Assembly (NCBI GenBank): GCA_016932555.1
Contig: JAFGCQ010000006.1
Span: 1 to 45,949, forward strand
DNA length: 45,949 nt
Reading direction: 5' to 3'
Source of the DNA: Candidatus Zambryskiibacteriota bacterium
GTDB lineage: Bacteria; Patescibacteriota; Minisyncoccia; Phycocordibacterales; WO2-35-19
The stretch's first letter is position 1. Every line of letters begins with the position of its first letter. The position numbers were made by a program, and so were the translations under genes. Positions 9,940-18,573 of this stretch are shown here, piece by piece. The notes beneath the pieces were generated by a model that saw only the letters and a list, made by a program, of their open reading frames with translations, did no database searches and was not told the DNA's origin.

Positions 9940-10509
9940 ATGAAAAAGATTTATTTAATACACGGGTGGCAGAGCTCGCCCGAAGACGGTTTTTTCCCTT
10001 GGTTGAAAAAAGAATTGGGGAGTAGGGGATTTGAAGTTATTGCACTTTCCATGCCCGACCCAAATTACCCTAAGATTGAAACTTGGGTGCCGTATCTACA
10101 AAAACAAATCAAAGACCCCGACGAAAATACTTTCATATTGGCTCACTCCATTGGTTGCCAAGCAATCCTTCGATATTTAGAAACCCTTAATAAAGATCAG
10201 AAAATTGGCGGGGTAGTGCTTCTGGCTGGATGGTTACATCTTAAAAATAAAGCCCGTGAAGTAGATGAGAATTTAAAAATCGCTCGACCTTGGCTAGATA
10301 CACCGATTGATTGGGAAAAGATAAAATTACATTGTAATAAATTCGTAGCTATTGCTTCAGATAATGATCCGATTGTTCCACTCTCTGATTTGGAAATTTT
10401 TGCCGAAAAGCTCAGTGCTAAAACTCTGATTGAGAAAAATCAGAGTCATTTTGAAGACGCTTTAGAACTGCCTTCCGCTCTGGAAGCAATTTGGGAAATT
10501 GCTGATTAA
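9940..10509 (+). CDS. RBBP9/YdeN-like alpha/beta serine hydrolase
   Basis: KKIYLIHGWQSSPEDGFFPWLKKEL, nucleophile elbow AHSIGCQAILRYLE, DNDPIVPLSD, SHFED. Confidence 0.85.
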   Translation: MKKIYLIHGWQSSPEDGFFPWLKKELGSRGFEVIALSMPDPNYPKIETWVPYLQKQIKDPDENTFILAHSIGCQAILRYLETLNKDQKIGGVVLLAGWLHLKNKAREVDENLKIARPWLDTPIDWEKIKLHCNKFVAIASDNDPIVPLSDLEIFAEKLSAKTLIEKNQSHFEDALELPSALEAIWEIAD

Positions 10510-11039
10510 CCTTCCAAAACAAATCTGTATAATTTTTTGGACCAAACCTGTCCGGCATAATCAACTCCGGCGCGGGGCAACTTTTTAATTTTCCGATTGT
10601 CCATTTTTTCACGGCCGTGAATTTTTGGCCAATTACCAGCTTCAATCCAAAGGCCAATTTTTCGGCAAGACTCAAGACCATTAAAACCCCTATCTATACC
10701 AAGCGATTTAGTTAGTCGACCAGGACCTTTAAATCCTGTCACACCTCTTATCAAAACTGCCGCTGGGTGACCTTCTTTACCGCAAACAATATTGAGCATG
10801 TTATACATCCCATAAATGAAATAAACATACCAGATACCCGGTTTACCAAACATTACTTCATTGCGTGGTGTCCGACCGCGCGAAGCGTGACTTGCTAAAT
10901 CATTCGGCCCTTCGTAAGCCTCGGTTTCTATGATTTTACTTTTATGAACCTTGCCGTTTTTTCTTACGCAAAGTAGGCAGCCTAAAAGATTTTTAGCTAC
11001 CTCTACCGCGCTTCTTTCAAAAAATTCTGGTTTAAGCAT
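10506..11039 (-). CDS. 3-methyladenine DNA glycosylase (AAG/MPG family)
   Basis: FFERSAVEVAKNLLGCLL, IIETEAYEGPNDLASHASRGRTPRNEVMFGKPGIWYVYFIYGMYNMLNIVC, VLIRGV. Confidence 0.92.
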   Translation of the reverse strand: MLKPEFFERSAVEVAKNLLGCLLCVRKNGKVHKSKIIETEAYEGPNDLASHASRGRTPRNEVMFGKPGIWYVYFIYGMYNMLNIVCGKEGHPAAVLIRGVTGFKGPGRLTKSLGIDRGFNGLESCRKIGLWIEAGNWPKIHGREKMDNRKIKKLPRAGVDYAGQVWSKKLYRFVLEG

Positions 11040-11121
11040 GTGGACTTCGTTAGAGTCTATTGGAACCAAATTGTAGCAGATTTGCATGGTTGGAGCCAAT
11101 TTATAGAGTTTGAGATGAGCT

Positions 11122-11703
11122 TTAAACAACCGGTTTCTGGCCATTTGACTGTATAGAACTTGTTATACTTACACATCTAAAAAGGAGACCTGAAATTATA
11201 AATGTTACAGCAAATATAGAATTGAGAATAAACACACCGATTACCCCTGCACCACCCCAAGAAACGTTTGGTGATATTATGAGTGCCGCTATGGGAATCA
11301 ATAACTGAACAAGTGCTGCGACAAACAATGTATACGCCATTCCACCAGGTCTAAGCCGTGAGACAACGAGTCCAATAATCATTACAAGCGGTATTCCCCA
11401 ATACATTAAATTAACAGGATTATTCTCGCTTCCAATAATACCAACAGCGCCACTGACCCAGCCAAGCAGAAGCAGACCCGCAGATCCAACACCAAAAGCA
11501 ACACGATACATTTTACTGCGTGTTTTCAACCATTGTATTAATTCATACGCACCGCCAGCGACCAGAAGTATCATGGTGTAAGCGACAGCCTCATTCCACT
11601 GCACTTCAGTTTGTCCGAAGTCGGTAAACTGCGTCACCAAAAGTACCAGCAACACAAGTACTGTTACAGTAGCCCATACGATAATTCTTGAAGTTTTTTG
11701 CAT
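11122..11703 (-). CDS. Hypothetical multi-pass membrane protein
   Basis: Several hydrophobic segments; conserved-looking AVGIIGSENNPVNLMYWG motif. Confidence 0.7.
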   Translation of the reverse strand: MQKTSRIIVWATVTVLVLLVLLVTQFTDFGQTEVQWNEAVAYTMILLVAGGAYELIQWLKTRSKMYRVAFGVGSAGLLLLGWVSGAVGIIGSENNPVNLMYWGIPLVMIIGLVVSRLRPGGMAYTLFVAALVQLLIPIAALIISPNVSWGGAGVIGVFILNSIFAVTFIISGLLFRCVSITSSIQSNGQKPVV

Positions 11704-11778
11704 ATATATTTATATTTTCACCTTTTATTTAATATGCCCATATCCAAAAAGGTTCCAAAATTTACGATGTGGACTAAA

Positions 11779-12045
11779 TCAATCTTTTGTTTCTAAGCCG
11801 TTTTTGTATCTTTCAACCAGTATTTCTTTTTTATCTCTTCGCCATTTTTTAATCTGAATCTCACGTTTCCGAGCGGCAGACATAGAGGGATATTCTTCGA
11901 GAAAAACGATTTTATAAGTTGGAATTCGGCTTGTATATTGAGCACTCCTTTTGGAATTATGCTCTTTCAATCGCTGTTGTGGATTATCTGTAACACCAAC
12001 ATACAATTTACCTACAGAATTTTTAATTATATACACAAAATACAT
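11779..12045 (-). CDS. GIY-YIG endonuclease domain protein
   Basis: MYFVYIIKNSVGKLYVGVTDNPQQRLKEHNSKRSAQYTSRIPTYKIVFLEEY; TATAAT box 6 nt before ATG at 12045. Confidence 0.9.
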   Translation of the reverse strand: MYFVYIIKNSVGKLYVGVTDNPQQRLKEHNSKRSAQYTSRIPTYKIVFLEEYPSMSAARKREIQIKKWRRDKKEILVERYKNGLETKD

Positions 12046-12152
12046 AAATATATTATAGCCCATTCGACTCTAAACATGAATTTAGAGAAAGTGGCTTGCC
12101 ACGAGCGAGTAAGAGAATTTTGGGCGTAGCGATAAATTAACTACGAATCGAG

Positions 12153-12223
12153 TGGACTTATCGGGAATCGAACCCGAGCCTCGGCAATGCGAATGCCGCG
12201 TAATACCACTTTACTATAAGCCC
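12153..12223 (-). tRNA. tRNA-Ala (anticodon CGC)
   Basis: Minus strand GGGCTTA...CGGCA-TTCGCAT-TGCCG...TCGGG-TTCGATT-CCCGA-TAAGTCC-A; G3:U70 pair. Confidence 0.92.
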
Positions 12224-12292
12224 ATAACTAAATAATACAATTAAAAAATAGGGCCGCAAACTGCGGCCCATAATAGATTTTACAAATTAATC

Positions 12293-12517
12293 CTATGGAA
12301 TCCAACCGGGTAAATTCTTGGGCTGGTTCTTTTCGGACTTACTAATTTTGGGGTCTGAACTTTCATACTCACCACAGATACCGGGGAACTTTTTGTTTAT
12401 TTCAAAATCAGCATTTGACCTTTCTTCATCTGTCATTGCATTCCCAAGTATGGAATTAGCTTCTCTATGCTGGCTTTCTAGAAAGCCACATTTCTTACAA
12501 AGATACCCGCTAGCCAT
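12293..12517 (-). CDS. Hypothetical small protein with CxxC zinc-ribbon-like start
   Basis: SD TAAGGAGG upstream of ATG; MASGYLCKKCGFLESQHREANS. Confidence 0.7.
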   Translation of the reverse strand: MASGYLCKKCGFLESQHREANSILGNAMTDEERSNADFEINKKFPGICGEYESSDPKISKSEKNQPKNLPGWIP

Positions 12518-12586
12518 AAAAACCTCCTTATATTTAGAATCACAAAATCTTATCTAGATATATTCTCTTTTGTCCTTTTTGTCAAT

Positions 12587-13570
12587 CTATTTTTTCAAAG
12601 TCTTTTTGATGAGGTGAGAGAGAAATTCTTTAATATTAGAGCCAGCCGCTTCCAGAGCTTTCATAAATGCACCCCTGTGAGAAAGCTCCGGCAGAGTATT
12701 AACTTCCAGAACAAAAAGGCCACGGCGGGAATGATGTATAAAATCAGAGCGGGAATAGTGTCTAAGTCCCAAAGTTTGGTGTATTAATTTAGTAGCTTCA
12801 CGGATTTGTTCTTTTTCTTCTGGGCTTAAACCATAGGGCAAATGATATTTCCCCAGATCTAAATACTTAGAATCATAATCATGAAATTTCCTTGCTTTAT
12901 CTGGAATGACACTGATAGGTACTGTGGTATATAAATCTTGATCTCGGAAACCATCAATCACACCACAAGTCACTTCCTTGCCACTAATATATTCCTCAAC
13001 TAAAGCTCGTGACGAATATTCAAAAGCTCTTTCCAAACCCCGTCGAATATCGAAGGCCTTATCAACAAATGAGGTACCCAAAGAAGATCCCTGATTATGG
13101 GGCTTTATTATAATAGGAAAGATGAGATTTTCGTTTATATGATTTACTGCGCCAGTCGGAATCTCTCCATCTTCTTTCATTTCTACGATCATATACATAG
13201 GAGTTTTGAGCCCTGCCTGGCTTAGAATTTTTTTAGTCAAAATTTTGTTCATCCCCAGCCTCGAACTCATTGCATCAGAGCCAGTGTAAGGAATACCGAA
13301 ATGGTCAAGCATTTTTTGCACCGTACCATCTTCGCCATAAGTGCCGTGCAATGCATTAATCGCCATATCCAAACTTTTCAAAATCGTATAAGGATCGCGT
13401 TCTAAGCCCGAAACATGCCAGATTCCGTCTTTAGAAATAAAAATATCAATCGGCTCGCAATCTTCTGGCAGATTAGAAAGAACGGCACGGCCGGTGTTTA
13501 GCGACACGTCATATTCAGGCGAAGGCCCTCCGCGTAATACTCCTACTCTAGTTTTATGAGAAAATGCCAT
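12587..13570 (-). CDS. ddl: D-alanine--D-alanine ligase
   Basis: RVGVLRGGPSPEYDVSLNTG, ALHGTYGEDGTVQ, ATP-grasp motifs IIKPHNQGSSLGT, FVLEVNTLPEL. Start at ATG 13570, 6 nt downstream of a TATAAT box. Confidence 0.93.
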   Translation of the reverse strand: MAFSHKTRVGVLRGGPSPEYDVSLNTGRAVLSNLPEDCEPIDIFISKDGIWHVSGLERDPYTILKSLDMAINALHGTYGEDGTVQKMLDHFGIPYTGSDAMSSRLGMNKILTKKILSQAGLKTPMYMIVEMKEDGEIPTGAVNHINENLIFPIIIKPHNQGSSLGTSFVDKAFDIRRGLERAFEYSSRALVEEYISGKEVTCGVIDGFRDQDLYTTVPISVIPDKARKFHDYDSKYLDLGKYHLPYGLSPEEKEQIREATKLIHQTLGLRHYSRSDFIHHSRRGLFVLEVNTLPELSHRGAFMKALEAAGSNIKEFLSHLIKKTLKK

Positions 13571-13666
13571 ATATTTATTATACCACCAAAATAACTCATC
13601 TCCCAAACTTCTCTCTTGTAGTAAGAGAGGGTCGACGCGAAGCGCGAGGTAAGTTATATTAGATGA

Positions 13667-14695
13667 ATGGAAATCGCTTTATACAGGAAATATCGGCCGC
13701 AAAATTTTGATGAAATCAAAGGGCAGGACCATATTGTCAAAATTTTGGATAACGAAGCCAAATTTGGCAAAGCAAGCCATGCTTATCTTTTTTCTGGTAG
13801 TCGCGGCACAGGCAAGACCAGCTTAGCTCGCATCTTTGCTAAATCATTAAAAGTAAATAATGAAGACATCTATGAAATGGACGCTGCTTCTAATCGCGGG
13901 ATTGATGAAATCAGAAGTTTGCGTGATGCCGTACACACTTACCCTTATTCTTCAAAATATAAAATATATATCATAGATGAAGTTCATATGCTCACCAAAG
14001 AAGCTTGGAACGCCTTTTTAAAAACTTTAGAAGAACCGCCCGAGTATGTGATTTTTATCATGGCCACCACTGAAGCCCACAAACTGCCCAATACCGTCAT
14101 CTCGCGTTGTGAGTGCTTCATTTTTAAAAAACCTACCCATAGACATTTAGTAGAAGTAATTTTGAAAGTTGCCAAAGCTGAAAAATACGAGATAGAAAAA
14201 AAGTCAGCTTCACTTATCGCAACATTAGCTGATAGTTCTTTTCGTGATGCTCTTTCCATTTTACAAAAAGCTATGCATTCCTCTTCCGATACTAAACTTT
14301 CTCATGAAGAAGTGGAAAGGGTTTTGAGCGCTCCTCGAACAGAATTAATAGTAGAAATTTTAGAAGGGCTAGCGGCGAGAAACACTGAGCAATCCATCGG
14401 AGCTGTTCGTAAAGCATCAGAAGAAAATGTTGATATGGATATTTTTCTCAAAATGATTCTGCGTTCTCTCCGCTTTATTCTTCTTTTGCGTTTTGCTAAA
14501 GAAATAAAAGATATGATCACAGATCAAACTGGGGAAGAAGAGTACGAAAGATTATTCCAACTAGCAAAAACTGCGAAAAATATTAATTCTAAAACTTTAC
14601 TCTCATTTTTAGAAGCTCATTCGCGTCAAAACTATTCTACCATCCCCGAATTGCCAATAGAACTAGCTATTATTGAAGTTTGCAGTGAGAAATAA
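13667..14695 (+). CDS. dnaX: DNA polymerase III gamma/tau subunit, short form
   Basis: YRKYRPQNFDEIKGQDHIVKIL, GSRGTGKTSLARIFAKSL, EMDAASNRGIDEIRSLRD, IIDEVHMLTKEAWNAFLKTLEEPP. Confidence 0.93.
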   Translation: MEIALYRKYRPQNFDEIKGQDHIVKILDNEAKFGKASHAYLFSGSRGTGKTSLARIFAKSLKVNNEDIYEMDAASNRGIDEIRSLRDAVHTYPYSSKYKIYIIDEVHMLTKEAWNAFLKTLEEPPEYVIFIMATTEAHKLPNTVISRCECFIFKKPTHRHLVEVILKVAKAEKYEIEKKSASLIATLADSSFRDALSILQKAMHSSSDTKLSHEEVERVLSAPRTELIVEILEGLAARNTEQSIGAVRKASEENVDMDIFLKMILRSLRFILLLRFAKEIKDMITDQTGEEEYERLFQLAKTAKNINSKTLLSFLEAHSRQNYSTIPELPIELAIIEVCSEK

Positions 14696-14761
14696 CAATC
14701 AGACCACACTTTTTAAATTTTTTGGTAACAAAATTTGTTCAATAAAAGTCATATTAATTGA

Positions 14762-15023
14762 AAGGTCGACTCATTATTAATTATTAGAACATGTCGCAAA
14801 TTCAATTAGTAGGCGAGCGAAATTTAGTAAATTATAAGAATAGTTGACAGAGTAAAACGTCTCCGAGCCAGTTGCCAAAGCAGCTAGAACGGCAGATAGT
14901 TTCTCAAAAAATTCAACTAGAGAGGTTCGTTAATCCCTGCAAAATAAAACAATAATGCGACATTAATTAAAAAATAATTGAGTGCCTTAAATCGCAAAAA
15001 AGGCTCCTTTGTGAGCCTTTTTT
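14762..15023 (+). ncRNA. Candidate structured ncRNA with rod-like closing stem and terminator (identity unknown)
   Basis: Long-range pairs AAGG/CCTT, ACTCA/TGAGT, ATGTCGCA(14791-14798)/TGCGACAT(14956-14963), inner TAGTTGA(14841-14847)/TCAACTA(14913-14919); terminator 14996-15023. Confidence 0.5.
14996..15023 (+). terminator. Bidirectional Rho-independent terminator
   Basis: AAAAAAGGCTC-CTTTGT-GAGCCTTTTTT. Confidence 0.88.
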
Positions 15024-15037
15024 GTTTTTTTATTTTA

Positions 15038-15337
15038 CTATTTAAGTTGAATAACGTCTCTAACTCGGCCACTTCTTTCTTCAAAAGTTATATTTTTATT
15101 TTCTAAAGCTTGAGCTACATTTTCTCCAATATTCCCTCCTATAATTTTATTAACTCCTTTTTCAAACATAATTTTTGCTACAGAAAGACCCGCGCCACCA
15201 CCACCCATACTAAATACATTTTTCCAAACTTCTATAAGTTCACCCTCCTCAAATATTAGGAAGTATGGCGATCTGCCGGTTTGGGAACTTATCTCCGAAT
15301 TAATATTTTTTTCTAAAGAAGCTACTGCGATTTTCAT
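15038..15337 (-). CDS. NifX/NifB-type dinitrogenase iron-molybdenum cofactor biosynthesis domain protein
   Basis: MKIAVASLEKNINSEISSQTGRSPYFLIFE...GGGGAGLSVAKIMFEKGVNKIIGGNIGENVAQALENKNI. Confidence 0.82.
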   Translation of the reverse strand: MKIAVASLEKNINSEISSQTGRSPYFLIFEEGELIEVWKNVFSMGGGGAGLSVAKIMFEKGVNKIIGGNIGENVAQALENKNITFEERSGRVRDVIQLK

Positions 15338-15354
15338 ATTTTTTCTTTTAATTA

Positions 15355-15861
15355 TTAATCTTTTACAAACACTGAAACTAACCAACCGTTAATTACTGAA
15401 AATAACATCATTAATAAGGCAGTTACTATCATAAATGGAACTCCAAAATAATATATGATTATTGGTATTAATGGAATTTTAACTGCTCTATTGTACAAAA
15501 AAACAGCAATTAGTGAATTTTTCAACCCTTTTTCTTTTAATTCACTCAATAAAGGATACCACATGTATATTGGTCCCATAGATACAATGCCTAAGATCAT
15601 TGCGAATAAATAACCAGTAGGGCCAGATTGTTTTGCTAGTATTTTATCGGCTTTTTTATTTGTTAAAAACAAATTAGCTAAAAAAGTTAAGACAAATATC
15701 AAAATTAAAACAGGAACAATTTCTTCTAAAATTATTTTAGATTTGATCAATGATTTTAAGAAGAGTTCGATATTTAAAAAAACGGCAACAAGATACAAAC
15801 AAAAAACAGCAAATAAAAATATCCAATTAAATCCAAAATTATTTATCAATTTTTTAATCAT
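15355..15861 (-). CDS. Permease half-protein (COG0701-like), second half
   Basis: Hydrophobic; GIVSMGPIYMWYPLLSELKEKGLKN...YNRAVKIPLIPI typical of this permease family. Confidence 0.7.
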   Translation of the reverse strand: MIKKLINNFGFNWIFLFAVFCLYLVAVFLNIELFLKSLIKSKIILEEIVPVLILIFVLTFLANLFLTNKKADKILAKQSGPTGYLFAMILGIVSMGPIYMWYPLLSELKEKGLKNSLIAVFLYNRAVKIPLIPIIIYYFGVPFMIVTALLMMLFSVINGWLVSVFVKD

Positions 15862-16277
15862 ATTACACTTATTAGTAGAGTAGTTAAAAAAGCAATTAGT
15901 ATTGCCGAAAAAAAACAGAGAATATTTCTAGTCAGCGCAAAATTTTTTCCCAAAAGCAATATTTCTGCTGGCAATTGCACTATTCCCACAGTTACCCAAC
16001 TTATAATAAAAGCTGTTACAGCAGTTAAACTTACTCCCCAAGCAAGTAATTCTGAACTAATAATATAACTATTAATCGGATTCCCAGCTAAAATGCTTCC
16101 TATTACTGTAGCTATAAAAGTATCTGCTAATTTATTTCCAGTTAAAATTTTTTCCAAAAATTCTGATGATATCAGATTTACTAAAAGCGCAATCAAAAAA
16201 ATTATACCTACTAAAAGAGGTAGTGAATTTTTAAAATTATTAAGAGTTTGTCTAAGCGCTAATTTACATTTAGGCAT
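15858..16277 (-). CDS. Permease half-protein (COG0701-like), first half
   Basis: FIATVIGSILAGNPINSYIISSELLAWGVSLTAVTAFIISWVTVGIVQLPAE; ATGA overlap with the downstream half. Confidence 0.7.
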   Translation of the reverse strand: MPKCKLALRQTLNNFKNSLPLLVGIIFLIALLVNLISSEFLEKILTGNKLADTFIATVIGSILAGNPINSYIISSELLAWGVSLTAVTAFIISWVTVGIVQLPAEILLLGKNFALTRNILCFFSAILIAFLTTLLISVI

Positions 16278-16332
16278 ATTTTGTAAGAGAAGGGGACTGT
16301 TCCACAAAATTTATAGGGAATAATCATAAACA

Positions 16333-17079
16333 TTACTCAATAATCTCTAGTTGTTCCACATTAACGCCACGCTCACTCATCTGACCATAGATAAAAACTT
16401 TTGTTGCTTCTGTAAATTGATCTGGTTTGCATACAGATTTACTTTCGTCTAAACTAGTGCACTGGCTTTCTGAATTAAAGAAAAGTGGCACTACATGACC
16501 AGGTGTATTATTTTCTTCAAATATCAAATGCCAATCTTTAGAATCGTAGGGGGAAGGGATTGAGTCTTTTAGTAAATAACCCTCTCTTTCAAAACTAAAT
16601 TCTCGCTCGGGTGCAAATTCTCCAAGTGAACATTGAATATTGTCGATATACCAACCGTCGTTATATTTCACCAGCGTGACGATTGCTTGTTCAGTTACTG
16701 TTTTATCTTTTGATGTAACAAGTATTTCTGCTTCATCTGCTGTATTTGACACGGTTCTTGTGGAAATATTTTCCGGTATTACTGTTTGACATAAAACTGG
16801 ATCAAGAGTTGTATTTGGTTGTTTTAACGCATCTACAAGTTGATTTCTTAATTCTTTACTCAAAATTGGTGACTTAGCCAAAGTTGCTCTGTTCGGTTCT
16901 GTGGTTAGTTGTTGCGCCGCCATAAGCCACCCATCATAAAAATTTTTGACAGTATCTGTAGCATCCAATTTTGATACTTGTTGTTCATTTGAACCTTTAA
17001 TAAATAAAATAAATACTACAGCAAGAACTATAATTATTCCGATAATTACCGTTTTTTTCATCCCATTAGAAGTTTCCAT
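16333..17079 (-). CDS. Hypothetical membrane-anchored extracytoplasmic protein (DUF3828-like)
   Basis: N-terminal TM helix, then DTVKNFYDGWLMAAQ...NDGWYIDNIQC. Confidence 0.6.
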   Translation of the reverse strand: METSNGMKKTVIIGIIIVLAVVFILFIKGSNEQQVSKLDATDTVKNFYDGWLMAAQQLTTEPNRATLAKSPILSKELRNQLVDALKQPNTTLDPVLCQTVIPENISTRTVSNTADEAEILVTSKDKTVTEQAIVTLVKYNDGWYIDNIQCSLGEFAPEREFSFEREGYLLKDSIPSPYDSKDWHLIFEENNTPGHVVPLFFNSESQCTSLDESKSVCKPDQFTEATKVFIYGQMSERGVNVEQLEIIE

Positions 17080-17252
17080 ATGTTTTTATTAAAAATATTA
17101 ATCTTACTATTCTACAGATTTTAAACTATTTTTATCTTTATTTCAAATTGGCTGGCCACATATGTCTAGTACCTGTGTCGGTAGACCCTATAAGTTTATA
17201 TTAACAAATTTTCCAGACATAATTTCGTTCTATGCAGGCTATAAAATTCATA

Positions 17253-17291
17253 GCCGTGAGCGGAGCGAGTGCAACGAGCGAAGTCGAACGG
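17253..17291. repeat. GAGCGAAG-type extragenic imperfect inverted repeat next to tRNA-Gln
   Basis: GCCGTGAGCGGAGCGAGTGCAACGAGCGAAGTCGAACGGC, outer arms GCCGT/ACGGC. Confidence 0.45.
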
Positions 17292-17362
17292 CTGCCGGAC
17301 TTGGACTCGAACCAAGATACTCGCCTCCAAAGGGCGATGTCCTACCATTAGACGATCCGGCA
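17292..17362 (-). tRNA. tRNA-Gln (anticodon UUG)
   Basis: Minus strand TGCCGGA...TCGCC-CTTTGGA-GGCGA...GGTTCGAGTCC...TCCGGCA-G. Confidence 0.93.
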
Positions 17363-17486
17363 ATGCTAAAATATTACCATACTTTAAGCTCCCAGTAAAA
17401 ACACTTAAAAATTTGAATTTGCCGAAAATCTACCTCAATTTTCGGCAAATAGTAGCTTTTTTCAAAAAATTTTAATAAAATAAGGT

Positions 17487-17996
17487 ATGGGAAATTTTTG
17501 GAAATTAATTATTTCAATAGCTGTCGCTCAGGCAGCGGGAATTATCGGTTCCTTTTTTACTACTCCAGCCATACCAAACTGGTACGCTAATCTTGCCAGG
17601 CCAGAATTTACACCGCCCAGTTGGGTCTTCGCGCCAGTCTGGACTGCACTTTTTCTATTTATGGGTATCGCTTTGTTTTTAGTATGGAAAAAATATCCTG
17701 ATTCTATAACTGAAAAAATTGGCTCTTTTTTTAATCATTCTAAAAGAAAAATAAAAATCGCCATAATTATATTTGCGGTTCAGCTTATCTTAAATATTCT
17801 CTGGTCAATCATATTTTTCGGACTACAATCACCCGGTTGGGCTTTCATTGAAATAATCTTTTTGTGGCTCACTATAATTATCACCATCTTTACCTTTGCT
17901 AAAATTTCTAAGACAGCCGCTTGGCTCTTGGTGCCTTATCTACTCTGGGTTAGTTTCGCTGCTTTTTTAAATTACTCAATCTACGCTCTTAATTAA
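17487..17996 (+). CDS. tspO: TspO/MBR family protein
   Basis: NWYANLARPEFTPPSWVFAPVWTALFLFMGIALFLVW; five hydrophobic segments. Confidence 0.92.
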   Translation: MGNFWKLIISIAVAQAAGIIGSFFTTPAIPNWYANLARPEFTPPSWVFAPVWTALFLFMGIALFLVWKKYPDSITEKIGSFFNHSKRKIKIAIIIFAVQLILNILWSIIFFGLQSPGWAFIEIIFLWLTIIITIFTFAKISKTAAWLLVPYLLWVSFAAFLNYSIYALN

Positions 17997-17998
17997 AT

Positions 17999-18535
17999 AT
18001 GAAAAAGAAAGTAGTAGTAAATGACCGAATGCAGCGCGGTTATAAATATGAAATTACTGAACCGGCGGGTAAGAATTTTGATCCAGCCTTTAAGCCAGAT
18101 CTTTCGCCTAAAGAAATGCTTCAATTGGGAGTCTTCGGTGGAGTTTATATGAGAGATTGCACTAGAGAATTTCCCAAATTGTGGTTTGCTAGAAGCAAGT
18201 TCGCTCCTCCCAAAATAAAAGAGCATTTAGCTGGACTTAATTACTTCAAGGTTAACGCTTCACAATCGCTTTCGATCTGGCGAAAAAAGGGCTGGATTTA
18301 TAGAGAAGATCCTCGCGGCTGGTTCCAGTGGTATTGCCGTTATTATATGGGTCGGCGATTACCAGAGGAAGACCAGAGACAAATTAAACGTTGGAAAGCT
18401 ATCCGCCGGCATATCGCCCAAATAAAAAAACACTGCCCTTCGACTTCGCTCAGGACAAGCCGCAATCAAAAATGGTGCAGGCCAACTCAGCGTCAAGCTC
18501 TGCTCCACTGGGCTTATGATTCGCGAAAAATGTAA
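17999..18535 (+). CDS. Hypothetical protein (Trp/Arg-rich) with an in-frame repeat insertion near the C-terminus
   Basis: 178 aa ORF directly after tspO; CPSTSLRTS encoded by the repeat at 18436-18460. Confidence 0.7.
   Translation: MKKKVVVNDRMQRGYKYEITEPAGKNFDPAFKPDLSPKEMLQLGVFGGVYMRDCTREFPKLWFARSKFAPPKIKEHLAGLNYFKVNASQSLSIWRKKGWIYREDPRGWFQWYCRYYMGRRLPEEDQRQIKRWKAIRRHIAQIKKHCPSTSLRTSRNQKWCRPTQRQALLHWAYDSRKM
18436..18460 (+). repeat. CCTTCGAC..GCTCAGGACA dispersed repeat
   Basis: CCCTTCGACTTCGCTCAGGACAAGC; related copies at 34109, 34967 and 40800. Confidence 0.75.
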
Positions 18536-18539
18536 AATA

Positions 18540-18567
18540 TTGAAAAATATTAAAAAATGTGTATACT
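18540..18567 (+). promoter_or_regulatory. Promoter-like boxes upstream of a candidate ncRNA
   Basis: TTGAAA - 16 nt - TATACT. Confidence 0.65.
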
Positions 18568-18573
18568 TAATTT

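Noticed and set aside
12085-12130. Hairpin GTGGCTTGCCAC and GAGCGAGTAAG near tRNA-Ala(CGC), similar in style to the GAGCGAAG repeat by tRNA-Gln.
   Set aside because: The resemblance is too short and low-complexity to claim a shared element without a genome-wide count.
14796-14837. GCA-AAT-TCA-ATT-AGT-AGG-CGA-GCG-AAA-TTT-AGT-AAA-TTA-TAA could be read as a tmRNA tag (ANSISRRAKFSKL*), preceded by a TAGTC-like ATGTC.
   Set aside because: No tRNA-like 5' end (GGGG..TTCGAC type) or T-arm/CCA-like 3' end could be found; the resemblance is probably chance. An Infernal tmRNA scan would settle it.
17162-17475. ORFs 17162-17398 and 17269-17475 on the plus strand.
   Set aside because: They run antisense through the tRNA-Gln gene and a palindromic repeat; no plausible protein features.
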